From Hydractinia symbiolongicarpus (taxonomy: Eukaryota > Cnidaria > Hydrozoa > Anthoathecata > Hydractiniidae): a stretch of DNA of 64,000 bases. The notes beneath the pieces are model-generated. The model was not told where the DNA came from, did no database searches, and saw nothing but the letters and a program-made list of their open reading frames with translations. Position 1 is the stretch's first letter, and every line of letters starts with the position of its first letter. This document shows, piece after piece, positions 48,289 to 60,012 of this stretch. The stretch covers positions 12,337,351 to 12,401,350 of the forward strand of contig NC_079877.1 in assembly GCF_029227915.1 (NCBI RefSeq). The letters are read 5' to 3'. The position numbers and the translations under genes are program-made.

Positions 48289-48995
48289 AACTAAGTTGCT
48301 CTGTATGATTATTTTCATGCTTACCATTCAGAAAAAGAAATCGTAGATGAAAATCTTTCTTGTGGTTTTCCTTCACATTTCATGCCATCTAAAGATTATG
48401 ATCACCAAAGTGCGCACTAAATTGGGATGAGGGGAAGAGAGTAGGGTTGGAATTACATGGGGGGTATGACAATGTGTTACAAATTATAATTGGGAAGGAT
48501 AGTTAGGATAATTTGGGATAGTGAAAAAGACATTTATTGTTGGTTTAATCAAAGTTATTGTAAATCCCCTCCATGTTATGCGGAATCGTTAACAAACATT
48601 TGTAAATGTGAAATGTGTACCTTTGCAACTGTCTTTAATGTTAAATCTATTTTCTTTTATAGCAAGACATTCTAAATAAGGTCACATTATGTTCTGTAAA
48701 TCCGTCAATGGAAAAACGAAAAATATACATATCCTCGATCATGATTCCAACATCATGGTCTAAAAAAGCATTTCTGAATTATCAAGTCACTATTTATCCT
48801 TGTAGACTTTAATTCATTCCACAGGAAAAAACCACAATTATCCAAAATAAATAAAAATAAATATTCAATTTCTTGTAGATTTTTTGTAGATTGTTTATTT
48901 CACAGGCCTTCGGTATTTCTCGATTAACTTCCTACTAATAACAACAAACTAATCTTAAATGGTAAGCAACAAATTTCTGTGGCAATCTATGATTA
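48289..48995. other. Intergenic; no gene supported
   Basis: A GA/GT-rich low-complexity stretch lies at 48425-48500. The 61-residue frame 48490-48675 has no recognisable domain. Nothing else could be identified. Confidence 0.4.
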
Positions 48996-49085
48996 CTAGT
49001 CGTTAGCCCGTGGAAAATCCGCGGTTTCGCCCGTCGCAGCAAAGCTACCATTTTGCGTGACAGACAGACAGACAAACAGACAAAT
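48996..49085 (-). mobile_element. Helitron-type 3' terminus (minus strand)
   Basis: Read on the minus strand, the hairpin ccgcggattttccacggg is followed by ctaacga and CTAG, then T. The subterminal sequence acgcaaaatggtagctt is shared with the plus-strand terminus at 1956-1986. The 5' end of this element was not found. The gacagacagaca run at 49061-49075 may mark a truncated interior. Confidence 0.6.
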
Positions 49086-49440
49086 TGCTATTTTAACACT
49101 ATTTTAAAAGGCCTAAAAAACGAGCTGTCAATCTTTTACTTTACTTACTAACACGAGAGTCAAGCTTATGGTAGGAGAAAAGTAAGCAATAAGCACTAAA
49201 ACAAAATCTTAAATCATCTTCAGTATCGTAGTGAACGCCCAAATATAACTAAAAACGACAAAAAAAGTACCTTCCAAATATTTAACATACATAATTTACC
49301 CTATATAAACTCTTACCTTACTTTTAAATCGAGTTTTCTGACAAAAAAGTTTTTTGACTTGGCTACCCATACTAGATTATTGTGTAGAAAGCCAGTTGAA
49401 ACAACAACAAAGACTTATCTTTTTAGGTCTATTAATTACC

Positions 49441-49690
49441 TTCTTCATTCGGTCCGGGGTTTTACGAACCCCCCCTCAATAACTTTTCATAGGCTCGTTT
49501 AAATTGAATCAAACTTAGCACACTTATAGTACATCACAAAAGGAACTGACGGCAATAAATTTTTGCTTGCGTCAGCACATTTTCTGTGACGTCATCAAAA
49601 GCTTGAAATTTCATCAAAATACCACCAACTGCTTAAAAGCCAATTACTTTTGTTCTAGAGCGAATTTTTGCATTCTGTTTGAAGTTTCTA
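49441..49690 (+). repeat. Dispersed repeat, second copy of the 14224-14450 family
   Basis: It matches the reverse complement of the intron 6 copy through several blocks (ggtccggg, gaatcaaactta, caataaatttttg, gcttgaaattt). Unknown class, non-coding. Confidence 0.6.
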
Positions 49691-49899
49691 AAAGCTAAAT
49701 TAAAGTTACGTAACACATTTTCTGGTTTTTACATAGATGAAAAGTTACCAAAAATTGCTTGAAAATCCATTTTTTTTATTTTCAGGTAAAAATCCCAAAA
49801 AATCAGGATTCGCACTAATCACGTGAGCACTGTACTGCACTGTACAGTATATTTTCTACAAGCTTTTTTCAGAGAAATATATCTGTTGAAATATAACTC

Positions 49900-51456
49900 C
49901 ATGATTGTAAAGAATTATTCAGTGTTAGAGGCGTACTGATGAAACACTTTGGATTAGTCAGCCTTAATAAGTTACTCTACAATGAAAAAATCTAATTCAA
50001 ACATGTGTCGCAAAGAAGCAACCGAATTACAGAGCAACAGCAATGAAGTTATTGGATCTTTTGTTGAAAATAACAATTTTCAGATGGGTCAATCTCTTAA
50101 ACCAAGTAAAGTCAAAGATTATGTATAAAAAATTATGCATTGTTGGTGTCATATCTAACTATGGTTACACTACAACGAAAATATATCGCAGCAGAAGATG
50201 ATAGTGAAAGAGAAAACAAAAATTGCTGATGCTCATATTCAAGTCATTTCATACAGAGAACAAGTAGGCATTGAAATGTTTGTGTCGATAGCACAAATTA
50301 GTGCCTATCAACGCCATGTTTTTTTAAAACGCCACGTATTTCTGCACAACTCAAGTGGGTTTATGGAAATGTGTGGGGACATGTGTTATGGTTAGATCAG
50401 TGAAGATGATTTAGCTGAAGATTTTTGAAACAACATTAGTAAGAATGCAGTGAAAAGATTAGATGCAAATAAATCCTTAAATTCCTTAAACGCAATTTGC
50501 AAGGCGACAACAGAAATAAAGAAAGACTAAATGTACGGTTTAGCACGCATAAGTGCAACATGATAAATTACAAATGATCAAGGTTTTGCTACAATTCGAT
50601 TCGTTGAGCATACACCTACACGCTTCCATCCATCATTATTTTATAACACAAAAAAGCCCTTAGTTGTACCTTGACACTTATTATTTTCACTGATAGGCTG
50701 CAAAGAATAATAAACAAGTTTCTAGCATGTAAAATCATCTCTGTATTCTTCGCAAACAGGTGTGTTCCATGGTTTACATTTATTTCTTTATTTTATTGCT
50801 ACTTTCCCTCTTTTATGAGTAACCTGGAAAAGAAAAAACAAATTATGCGTTCGAGAAAAGATGAACTTTAAACAGAAAAGTGGATTACTCTGGCACTGTC
50901 TTTTAATGGGCTTTGTCGATTTCTATTAATTAAAGAAGCACTTGGTACTAAGTGAAGTGGTGCAGTCATTTATATTTTGTTGTTAGACATATTACTTTCA
51001 ATTGATATACCTGTCAATTGTTTCCAAGTGAGTCCATAAGGGCAGTTCGGAGGTTTGGAAATCTCTGATATACATTCCAGCCAGAAAACGGTTTTATCTG
51101 GGGGTCAAACCCACAACTTCTACGAACTGCGCTACCAAGGAAAGACGAAGAGTTGCAATATTGCACACATTATGCGCCTTGCATTTTCACTTAATATATA
51201 GTAAGTGACATTTTTAATTATTTTGTTATTATCATTTTTTTATTTAAAAATTTTAACAAGAAGATGAAACATCTAGCCGGTAAAGGTTGAAATACAAACA
51301 CACAAAACTTCCTTATTATTTTTCTCGTATAAAGACAGCTACCTGAATTTCCATGGGTCATGTTAGGATCTAACTAAGTTTCATTGTTTATTTCTGACAA
51401 ATAATAATATATTTTCACAACATTTTCATAACTGCAAGAATGTTATTATAATATGA
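49900..51456. other. Intergenic; tRNA-like fragment, no gene supported
   Basis: Short frames at 50198-50395 and 50671-50871 have no visible domain. On the minus strand, about 51140-51095 shows tRNA-like boxes (ggtagcgcagttcg and ggtttgacccc) placed too close together for a full tRNA, so it is a degenerate tRNA-derived repeat at most. Confidence 0.4.
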
Positions 51457-52158
51457 CTAGTCGATAAAGCCCGTGGAAAAATCCACTGAGGTAGGATAAA
51501 TATGAGAAAGAAGCGTCATTCGAATTTTGATGACGTCAGCAACCTATCCACAAAAAAAATTAGAACCTTGTTTTCACGTCACCTCTATAGCATAGAGCTT
51601 AAACTGCTGATCAATAAAATGTTTATGATCATGTGCTTTTGATGAGCACTTAATGAGATATAAGGGCTTAAAAATTTTGCTGACGTCAGCAATGACCCGT
51701 CAAAACTGTAAAAAAAATTTAAAAATTTGTATACCTGTTGTCTTCATCGTATAGACCTTGAACCGCTGATCAAGAAAATGTATAGGATTATGTACTTTTG
51801 ACAAACAGTTTTTTTAAAGACGTCATTAACCCGTCCATTCCAAAACGGATTTGGGGCCTCAGGTTTGGCAATCTTGCCTAAATTGATCCTAGGTGGTCCC
51901 TAGTTACCCACGCGGTGAAATATTGACGTCACCATGTCGTTTCCAAGTTAATTATCCTCAAAGTTTTAAGTGCACTGTAATGGCGTCATTAATTTAATAT
52001 AAGATATTGATGTTAATGTAGTGATATTGACGTCGCGCCGTAACGTCAGAAAATTTACCATATTATACATGTATTTTTCGGCAACATTAAAGGAAAATAA
52101 GCACATCCACTTTGCCTTTAACAGACAGAAAGACAGACACACTTAGCGTATTATTATA
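51457..52158 (-). mobile_element. Helitron-type non-autonomous element, train member 1
   Basis: Left boundary: CTAG at 51457-51460 next to the hairpin gtggatttttccac (read on the minus strand). Right boundary: the tataataatacgc 5' sequence, without the initial TC because the next element begins there. Interior blocks with tgacgtcagc are shared with 28020-28350. The part near the 5' end (51880-52150) is closely related to 53660-53990 in train member 2. No coding was found. Confidence 0.65.
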
Positions 52159-52249
52159 CTAGTCGATAAGGCCCGTGGAAAAATCCACTTAGGCAAAAGC
52201 CCAATGAAAAAATAGGTTGCTTTAGATGTTCTGCTGACGTCAGCAGTGC

Positions 52250-53640
52250 ATATACAAAAAAAATGTTCTTAAAATCTTACACCAAATATCAAATGTCAAA
52301 TCGCATTTAATCCTCCATAAAAATCTTACACAAAATAAAAAAGAACAGCATGCAAGGTGCACAATCCAGTTGATAAAATGTTACAACAACGACACTCACA
52401 ACATCGACACACACAACATCCACTAAACCGACAGTAAGAACACCAACAGTTACAACACCGACAGTTACAACACCGACAGTTACAACACCGACAGTTACAA
52501 CACCGACAGTTACAACATGGATAATAACAATGTCAGAAATAACGCATCTCAAATATGTACATCTTATTAGTGATTATGTTGAAAACCCTTAGTATTATAT
52601 TCTGAAATGTCAAAAAGGAGGCCTGAAAGAGTTAGCACAAATCAACAAATATAAGTTCTTTACACATTTTGAATATTGTCTTTCCCTTAAAAACTTATAC
52701 AAAAATATGAAAAAGCCATAATTTGGAAAACATCAAATTTAAATCTACAAAAATCAATCATTTCAGTTGCATACCATCCTCTCCCACAAAAATTTACACA
52801 AAATGTAAAAATCAACCAGTTAAAAACACAATTTTTTTTCTTTTTTTAATATAATGCCCTTTACCAACAATTTTGAACCTAAATGTCAAAAAATCAATGA
52901 GCAAAGAATAAACTTAAATAAAAAAAGATAATTATTTTGGAAACATTGTATACGGTTCGTGAACAAAATTTTTCACAAAATGTAAAACAGATTGGTTTTT
53001 GAGAAACACATCTAAATCAACAAAAATAATGTATGTCCTATATTGCCATTCCGCATTAACTTTCCACAAAAAGGTTATGAAACACTTCAAAATTTAGAAA
53101 AATTAGTCATTTCAGTGTATACAGTCCTCTCCAATTAGATTACAAAATATAAAAAAACAAACAATTTCAGTCAGAACATTAAGCATTTTTCTATCATCAT
53201 CAAACATTTATCCCTACAAAATTTTGTAAAATTCTCAAGAAAAACAAAACCGTGAAACCATGGAATTTTCTTCCAGCAAGAATGACATCACATACAGTTA
53301 GTTCTCCCCAACAATAGTTTATATTAGGAAATATAAAGACATCAGCTTATACAACAGCTTACAGTGAAGTCCGATTCTACAAAAATTTGTTCTTTCAGTA
53401 TATATTGCATGTGGTCTATTTCCACAAAAGTTTACACAAAATTTCAAAAAACAGCATTTTGCAAGAATATAAACTGACTTAACCATACCATACTCTCATA
53501 ATTTTTTTAAACCAAAGTCATAAACCCACGTAAATTTCCAATAAAATGTAAAAAAAATCTGTACAAAAACCTGGCATTTTACATGTATGCTGACAAAAGT
53601 TTACCGGGATGTCAGAAACAAAACAATAAAAAATAACTTA
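52250..53640. repeat. Degenerate AT-rich tandem array inside train member 2
   Basis: A loose unit of about 100-130 bases recurs many times: tcatttcagt, then a cctctcc-like box, then ccacaaaaatttacacaaaatgtaaaa. The copies are strongly diverged. There is no coding potential. Confidence 0.55.
52420..52515. repeat. 15-bp minisatellite
   Basis: The unit accgacagttacaac repeats about five times with near-perfect copies, flanked by diverged ones from about 52385. It makes the minus-strand frame 52307-52552 read as TVGVV repeats. That frame is a repeat artefact. Confidence 0.9.
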
Positions 53641-54003
53641 ACACACACACTTTTGTCCCACTTGTGATTTTTCATGTGGCGACCTAGGTTTGGGAAACTT
53701 ACCTAAATTAGTCCCAGGTGGTCCCTAGTTACCCACGCGGTGAAAAATCATTGACGTCACCACCTCGTTTCCAAGTTATTTGGCCTTGAAGTTTTAAGTG
53801 CACTGTAACGGCTTCATTAATTTAATATAGGATATTGACCTTAAAGTAGTGTTATTGACGTTGCGCCGTAACGTCAGAAAATTTAACATATTAGACATGC
53901 ATTTTTCGCTTACTTTAGAGAAAAATTCGGTAAGATCAAAGGAAAATGAACATATCCACTTTGCCTGTTACAGAAACACAGAACTGGCGTATTATTATAT
54001 AGA

Positions 54004-54524
54004 CTATTCGATAAGGCCCGTGGAAGAATCCACTCAGACAGAAAATTAGGTTGTTTTGCAGATTTTGCTAACGTCAGCAGTGCATACAAAACAATTGGTG
54101 AAATGTGGTTTATCTGTTGCCTGTAATGCGTGCAGATTGAAACGCTGATGAAGATCAGGGTTCGCAAACGCATAAGGAGATATATATGAGTGTTTTAAAA
54201 TTTTAAAATTTTGCTGACGTCAGTAAAGTCCTCTAAAGTTAGGGAAAAAGCCATTGAAAAAATAGGTTGCTTTAGATGTTTTGCTGACGTCAGCAGTGCA
54301 TATACAAAAACAATGTTCTTAAAATCTTAAATTTATTTCAGCAAATTAAATTGAGTCGTTTACATCACATGATGTACACAAAGTAAACCCGCTAACAAAA
54401 TAGACATATTTTTTTCGGTAACATCAAAGATTTTTCGGCTACATCAAAGGGAAATAAACACATCCACTTTGCCTGTTACGGACACACAGACACACAGACA
54501 CGCTCTCCGTATTATTATAAAAGA
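54004..54524 (-). mobile_element. Helitron-type non-autonomous element, train member 3
   Basis: The 3' end starts at 54004 with ctat where other copies have ctag, followed by the same cgataaggcccgtgg sequence. The 5' end is TC plus ttttataataatacgg at 54524. It is in the same orientation as and abuts train member 2. The mutated terminus suggests an older copy. Confidence 0.55.
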
Positions 54525-55265
54525 TGTAACGTCAAGAACAAAACAGAAGTTGTTTTCTTCGTCCTCGCAGGCTGTTGCATACACGCTACACCAACTTTCA
54601 ATGTTCATATATTTATCTCCTGGCAATAGTGTCGTCACCCGGCAATGTACAATTGCGGAAACCGTATGCTACTGGAAGCGGCTGTACGATGAAAAAATTG
54701 GAATGAACATATTTTGAGCTAGAGTTCAATTTAGAGTTCGTTGAAAATAAATTAATTGTGACGTGAATTAATTTGAAGTATTCTTAAACTGATTAAATAC
54801 GCCAAATTTTTTTGTTCAGCAAAATTCCTTTAACTTGCACCTTTTTTAATGGAAAACCAGTCCATACGAAAGATTAAAGAAATTTTAGAACGCTTTAGCA
54901 AGCTAAAAAATATAAATAAAGGGTAATTGTTTGACATTTTTTCTCCAATTTCAACCAAATATACGCTTTCCTTAACCGTTAAATTTTTGAATTTTTTTTC
55001 TGTGTGTACTGGACAATCTTTTGGTGTATTGCATACAAATGATAGTTACTGAGTTTTACATTTGTTCAACATAAATGACATAACTTTCGTCACCTTCAAT
55101 TTTGTTACTTTTTCTTTCTTATTTATACCTTATTTATATCTTTTAGCGGGTGAAACTGAGCAGAATATTTTTTCTGAAAAAAATTTATAAAGCAACTACA
55201 TAAATCTTTTACGAGTCTTAAGCTTCTCAAAATAATCTTAAAGTAATTTCTCTTCTTTTCTCCAG

Positions 55266-55421
55266 ATTTGATGACGTTATTGGCAAATATTCTGACATCA
55301 GCGGCTGTGGCAACACTCGTGGAAAGTTTTATCTCGTACAGGTATCACATGAGCTGCTTTTTCTCAGCATTGCAGTTCCCCCAAATAGACCAGCAGAAAT
55401 GGGGATGGAAACTGACTTATG
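55266..55421 (+). other. Candidate exon of unknown gene
   Basis: After a good acceptor (cttttctccag), a frame reads through a Cys-containing segment (GCGNTRGKFYLVQ) into a hydrophobic stretch and a stop near 55421, with a possible AATAAA near 55463. A gt also follows cag at about 55340, so a shorter internal exon is possible. No neighbouring exon was found, so it may be a terminal exon or a pseudogene fragment. The function is not recognised. Confidence 0.25.
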
Positions 55422-55561
55422 AGCTATAATCCTGATTTTTTTGGCCATTTCTTGAGATGTAAATAAAGCATCGCTTAACCAATGATTTGCAGCCTGTGAA
55501 AGTTCAATCTTGGTGGATGTGCAGGGCGAATATAGAACTTTGAAAATTTATTAGTTGCAGT

Positions 55562-55612
55562 TTCTGCAATGTCCGCCTTATGGAACAATTAATGCAACGG
55601 CCCAAAAAGGTC
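55562..55612 (+). pseudogene. Possible fragment related to the large secreted gene
   Basis: After an acceptor-like gttgcag, the frame encodes FLQCPPYGTINATAQK. This resembles the PPFGSINATAYK segment in exon 9 of the large secreted gene. With only about 12 comparable residues, the relationship is tentative: a relic of a duplicated paralogue, or chance. Confidence 0.25.
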
Positions 55613-55619
55613 TTCACAA

Positions 55620-58600
55620 GGTCGGCAATCATTTATGACAGCCAGAGGTTCTAATCTAATCAAATAACATTAAGTACATTGTGAACATTGACAAGTGTAA
55701 GGTGCGTGGGTCTAACATCAAAAGAAAATCATTGCTTGTGAGTATGACCTTTGAAATTAAGCTTTAATTTTTGAAGCAAAATTATAGAGTTCTTATTTGT
55801 TCCAGAAATTTCGAGATATATTTGTGATAGGACTGGGCAGAGCCATTATTTACTATTCCAACATTTAGCACGTGCCATTCTTTTAATAGTTTTATTTGTG
55901 CACAAAAGTTGTGGATATGTAAGTTACTTTTTTGCGTCATTAGTCTTATTTTTGTCACACTAATAACTACGCATTGTGGCGAATAATTAGTTTAATACCA
56001 TTAGAAACTAAATGCATTAGCATTATCGATTTATTGACAAATTCTCCGACACAAATCTTATTGACACGAGCGCGGACAAAATATAGGTGGATAGAATTAA
56101 GACCAAATATTTGGCTCTCATACATGAGCATATTTGTCTGACTTGCTGACATTGAGCAAACGCAACTATATTTGCTAGAAAGATTATTAAGCTTTACATC
56201 GTACGACCTAAAAATCTATGTGTCCCTCTTTGCTATGGTAATTTGTTATTACACTGCCTATTTAATCTCGAGTTCCTTGTCTCAGGAATTAATAAAAATA
56301 GCTAACTTATCTTATTTACTTCATCTGTTTAGAACAGCTGCACGGTAATGTTGGGAGAAGGCAATTGTTGAGCTATTATACATCTTTACAGACGATTATA
56401 AGTCTAGTCATACTGATCAACCCTAAGAAAAGGTTGATACCCCACATTCGTCGGTTTCTTTGTGAAGACAATGATAATGATGACGATATAAGGTTTCAGG
56501 ATGACACAGAATTTTTTTGTTTTTTTGATTCTATTTTGACCATTATGTTTTATTCTATTTAAAAATTAGGCTATTTTTAGTCTGACTCCATTAGAACTCC
56601 ATAATCATAAATATCATTTCCAACAGGCTGGGCTGAAGGTACGATTGTTTATCATGAAACAATAAAGTCTTATTAAAAAAAATCGATTCCCACGAATCTC
56701 AATGGTGCTCCAGGCACTGCTCAGTACCTTTAAACATTCATATTTTGTATCTGTCGGTTTGTTATATTTTTTTCTTGTTAAAAAACTTAAGCGAGACAAA
56801 CAACACATATTTAGTTTTACCATTTGGAAAACCCTTTGTGTGAAGGTGCAAACATTGTAAAATGTATATTGTTTCAGCCGAAATACAACATTTTAGTTAA
56901 TAGTCTTCTCTGTGATATGTTTTCATTATTTATTGAAAAGACACCCAATATTATATCCTCCCCATTAAAAATTGTAATCAACGCCTGAGTTTTTTACTAT
57001 ATGCAACTTTTTTTTAATTACCATATGGTAAATCATTTTTTGCGTAAAGCGTTGATACAACCTTAAAAACGATAATAAGATGTTGTTTACTTTTTTATAA
57101 TAATAGATAAGGTTTTTTTTTAACTCTCCCGTCGAGGCTTATTCTTATTTTTGAATTAAGTAAGATCGTAAGAAATCTGCTTCTCTATTTTTTACCTTTA
57201 GACGTAACGTAAGGTATTAAAACACTCCCTAATTGGCAATTAAATTTGACCCAATGTTGTGTTTTAAATTAGTTAATTCATAGATTATTACGTCGTGATG
57301 ACGAGTCTTGTAGTACAGAATTGAATCTGATACAAGTTTCTAAACAAATGTCCTTGCGCTTATATAGATTCGTCAGGTAACTTGTCATCAACATATTATT
57401 CATTTAAAGTCCTCACATTCTGCATTCTGCATGTGAGCCCAATTTATTTGCCCACATTTTTGCCGCCCTAGGGTACATAAAATTTTTGCAATATAAGTCT
57501 ATGTTGAACTATCAATTCTTCATATTTTTCGCATTTGTCAAATTATTGTATACATTTCATTATAGAATGAAAGGGAAGACCATTTTCCAACAACATCCTT
57601 AGCGTCTTCTCATCCATTTTACTTATTACGATAAAGGCTGCTCCGACGCCTGCGAGAAATGTAATTTTAAAAAGCTTTACAACAGTTAATATTCAACTAC
57701 TATAACATTTTACAATGAAAAAACACATGGAACAGGAGATATTAAGCGTGGGAGGAAGACCAATGAACATATAATGTTTTTATTCGATTGTGTTGAAGCA
57801 ATCGTCTTGCTGATAGTAAGTTTTACTGTCGATAGATTCTTCCATTAATTGCTTTTAGGACTTACAATTGTTATCCTGATCTCATTTTTTTTTCCAAAAT
57901 TAGCTTCGTAGTCGTGCAAAAAGTTTTTGACATTTGCCACTCGTAGTGGAAGAAAATATAAGTGGTGTAAATCATCCAAGTTCTATTTGGAGGATCGATT
58001 CATTATAGGCTTTCTTTTTTTCTCTTTCTCTTTGCTCGTGAGCTTTCGTCGTGAGCTTTCGTCAATGTCTTTTAGCTAATTGGTTAAATATCCGTATGCC
58101 TAAATTGTTAATTAATCTGCTTGTTAAGAACCTCTCGCACAAAAATCCAATCAAACATTATTTACGGTAATGGTATTTTTTAAAATTTCGTGATTGTTAC
58201 AGAAGTTTGCAGCTAGCGAAAACTTAATCACGTTACTGTGAGAGATATTAAAAATAATGATCAGTGAGGCCCTGATTTGTAGAAAGAAAGCGCTATTGCA
58301 TACTATCCTGATGACGCAAGTGTAGTTTGTGAGCATTAAATATGAAATAAAGAGAGAGGGCCATGCTAAATAGTCTGCATGAGAAACACAATCAGCCGAT
58401 GCATTGCGCATATAGAAATAAAGGGTCTCACCCTCTCTCAGACAAATTGCGCTATGAGACGTGGATTCATTGAACACGACAACCGTAAGGCTTGAAAATG
58501 TGGTCAAGGCGTTTACTAAATTTAGCGATTTAAAAAAACACACAAAGTAAGATTTTAAACTAAGACCCTACTGGGGAAGTGATAAGTCAGGAATGCAGCA

Positions 58601-59731
58601 AGCCTATACCTCTTAAAAGTTACTTTTGTGTGTCATATAGAGCAAAAAAAAATAAGTCTAAAAAAAGTATGTACATAAAGCAGACGAGCTTTGCTTTGAA
58701 AGTGACATCGAAAGACAAAATATTGTTATTAAAGATTGTGAGTGAAGAAAAATATCTAAACACGCCAGAAAATCAAAAAAATTGATTTGGTTCTTTACCG
58801 GAAGGTGGCGAACTAATTTATAAAGAAATACATGAGCACATTAATAGTTTTTATCGAACATGAATTTTAATTTGTGACAACGTTGAGACAGAGTTACAAG
58901 TGAGGTCATGTATTGTTTCTGCACAAATAGTAGTATGCCTAACTAAAAAACCAAGTTAACTACGTCCTTACTATCGTGTATGTGATACCATATCAACCTA
59001 ACCATGTTAATTTATTGTTACCTGTCGAGTGAAGTAATTTTTGATTCCAAACAACAGGTATTTATTTTCCTCGATCGAAATCAAACTTCACTTCGCCTGT
59101 TATTATTTAGCGTGACTAGACGTGGTTTTAAAGTAAACTGGCATCTTGTTTACCGTTAAGTCGCGTGCTTCTTGTTTTTGTTTTTGTCTGAACTTGCTGT
59201 GTTGCTGTCAGTTGCTTATTGGTGGTAGTAAAAAGAAGAAAGAAAAATTAATGGAGGTATGACACTGATCCATCCAGACATTATTACCTGTGCCATGACT
59301 TGTTTTGGAAAAAGCTACGATGCGTTGCATGTTATTTCTAGAGAGAGTCGGTTCTGTCTTAGACTTGTTATCTCTTTTATAATAGCCTTATCCGTTGTGC
59401 GCAAGAAAAAAGCCTTGTTTCAGAAACACGAAATGTAATATAAAAAGGGTAGACTACGGACTAGTCTGCATTGTAATACTCGCTGTCTGTTTGTCAAACC
59501 TAGAAAATGCTTTATTTAGACCCTAACTGTTTATTGTTTTTACGAGAATTGCCTTCGACGGTTTAAATTACCGATGTATGTAACTGGCTTGCTATATTAC
59601 TTTAACTCGTCCCCATAAAACATATACATTGAATATTAAGGCTACATAGACGGAAAAACTTAGCATTGTTGATGTGTCGATATAGTGCTGGTGAACAACA
59701 ATAAATAAATATATACACCTTCTAATTCTAG
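55620..59731. other. Intergenic; no gene supported
   Basis: No exon series was recognised. A dispersed repeat at about 57230-57310 shares aaatttgacccaa, ttgtg and attacgtcgtgatgac-like blocks with about 62915-62990. The 130-residue minus-strand frame 58151-58543 has hydrophobic runs but no recognisable family. A TATAAAA at 59439-59445 is a possible core promoter upstream of the TANGO2-like exon, but no first coding exon was found after it. Confidence 0.4.
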
Positions 59732-60012
59732 GATGGACGAATTAGTAGGATGGAAAGAAGGGACTTTGGTTGGCATGACAAAAACTGGTAGATTGGGATG
59801 TCTCACTAACATATCAACTGCTAAAGGATATCCTAGAGGAATGCTTGTGTCTACATATTTGAAATGTCATGTTAACACCAATACATACGTAAATTCTATA
59901 CAAGATGTCAAATTTTTATATAATCCGTTAAATTTAATTTTTGGAAACATTCTTGGAGATATGATGTATTTAAACAATGTCAATCAGCAAGCACCTGTTG
60001 TTTTAAACGCAG
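59732..60012 (+). CDS. Internal exon of a TANGO2/NRDE-family gene
   Basis: A 281-base exon between ttctaattctag and gtaaaaag. Its translation (about 93 residues) follows the TANGO2 (Ser-rich Golgi/NRDE) family: KEGTLVGMTKTGRLGCLTNI matches the conserved G-T-W-L-G ... G-[KR]-[LF] ... LTN block, with Leu in place of the usual Trp. It continues through a PRG.LV segment to N-L-I and ends in PVVLNAG, like the family's P-I-V-L-x-x-G, at the expected exon boundary. TANGO2 proteins act in lipid or haem-related mitochondrial and Golgi homeostasis. The first exon with the NRDE motif and the downstream exons were not found in the neighbourhood. This is either one exon of a gene with long introns or a gene fragment. 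Confidence 0.6.

Larger units (their letters stand above)
52159..54003 (-). mobile_element. Helitron-type non-autonomous element, train member 2
   Basis: CTAG at 52159-52162 with the adjacent hairpin marks the 3' end, and TC plus tatataataatacgcc at 54003 marks the 5' end. The interior holds a 15-bp minisatellite and a long series of degenerate repeats (about 52250-53640). It directly abuts the elements on both sides in the same orientation. Confidence 0.65.

Noticed and set aside
52307-52552. Minus-strand Val/Thr-rich frame
   Set aside because: Translation of the 15-bp minisatellite inside a Helitron-type element.
58151-58543. 130-residue minus-strand frame with hydrophobic stretches
   Set aside because: No family, signal sequence or splice context was recognised. 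AT-rich non-coding DNA gives such frames by chance.
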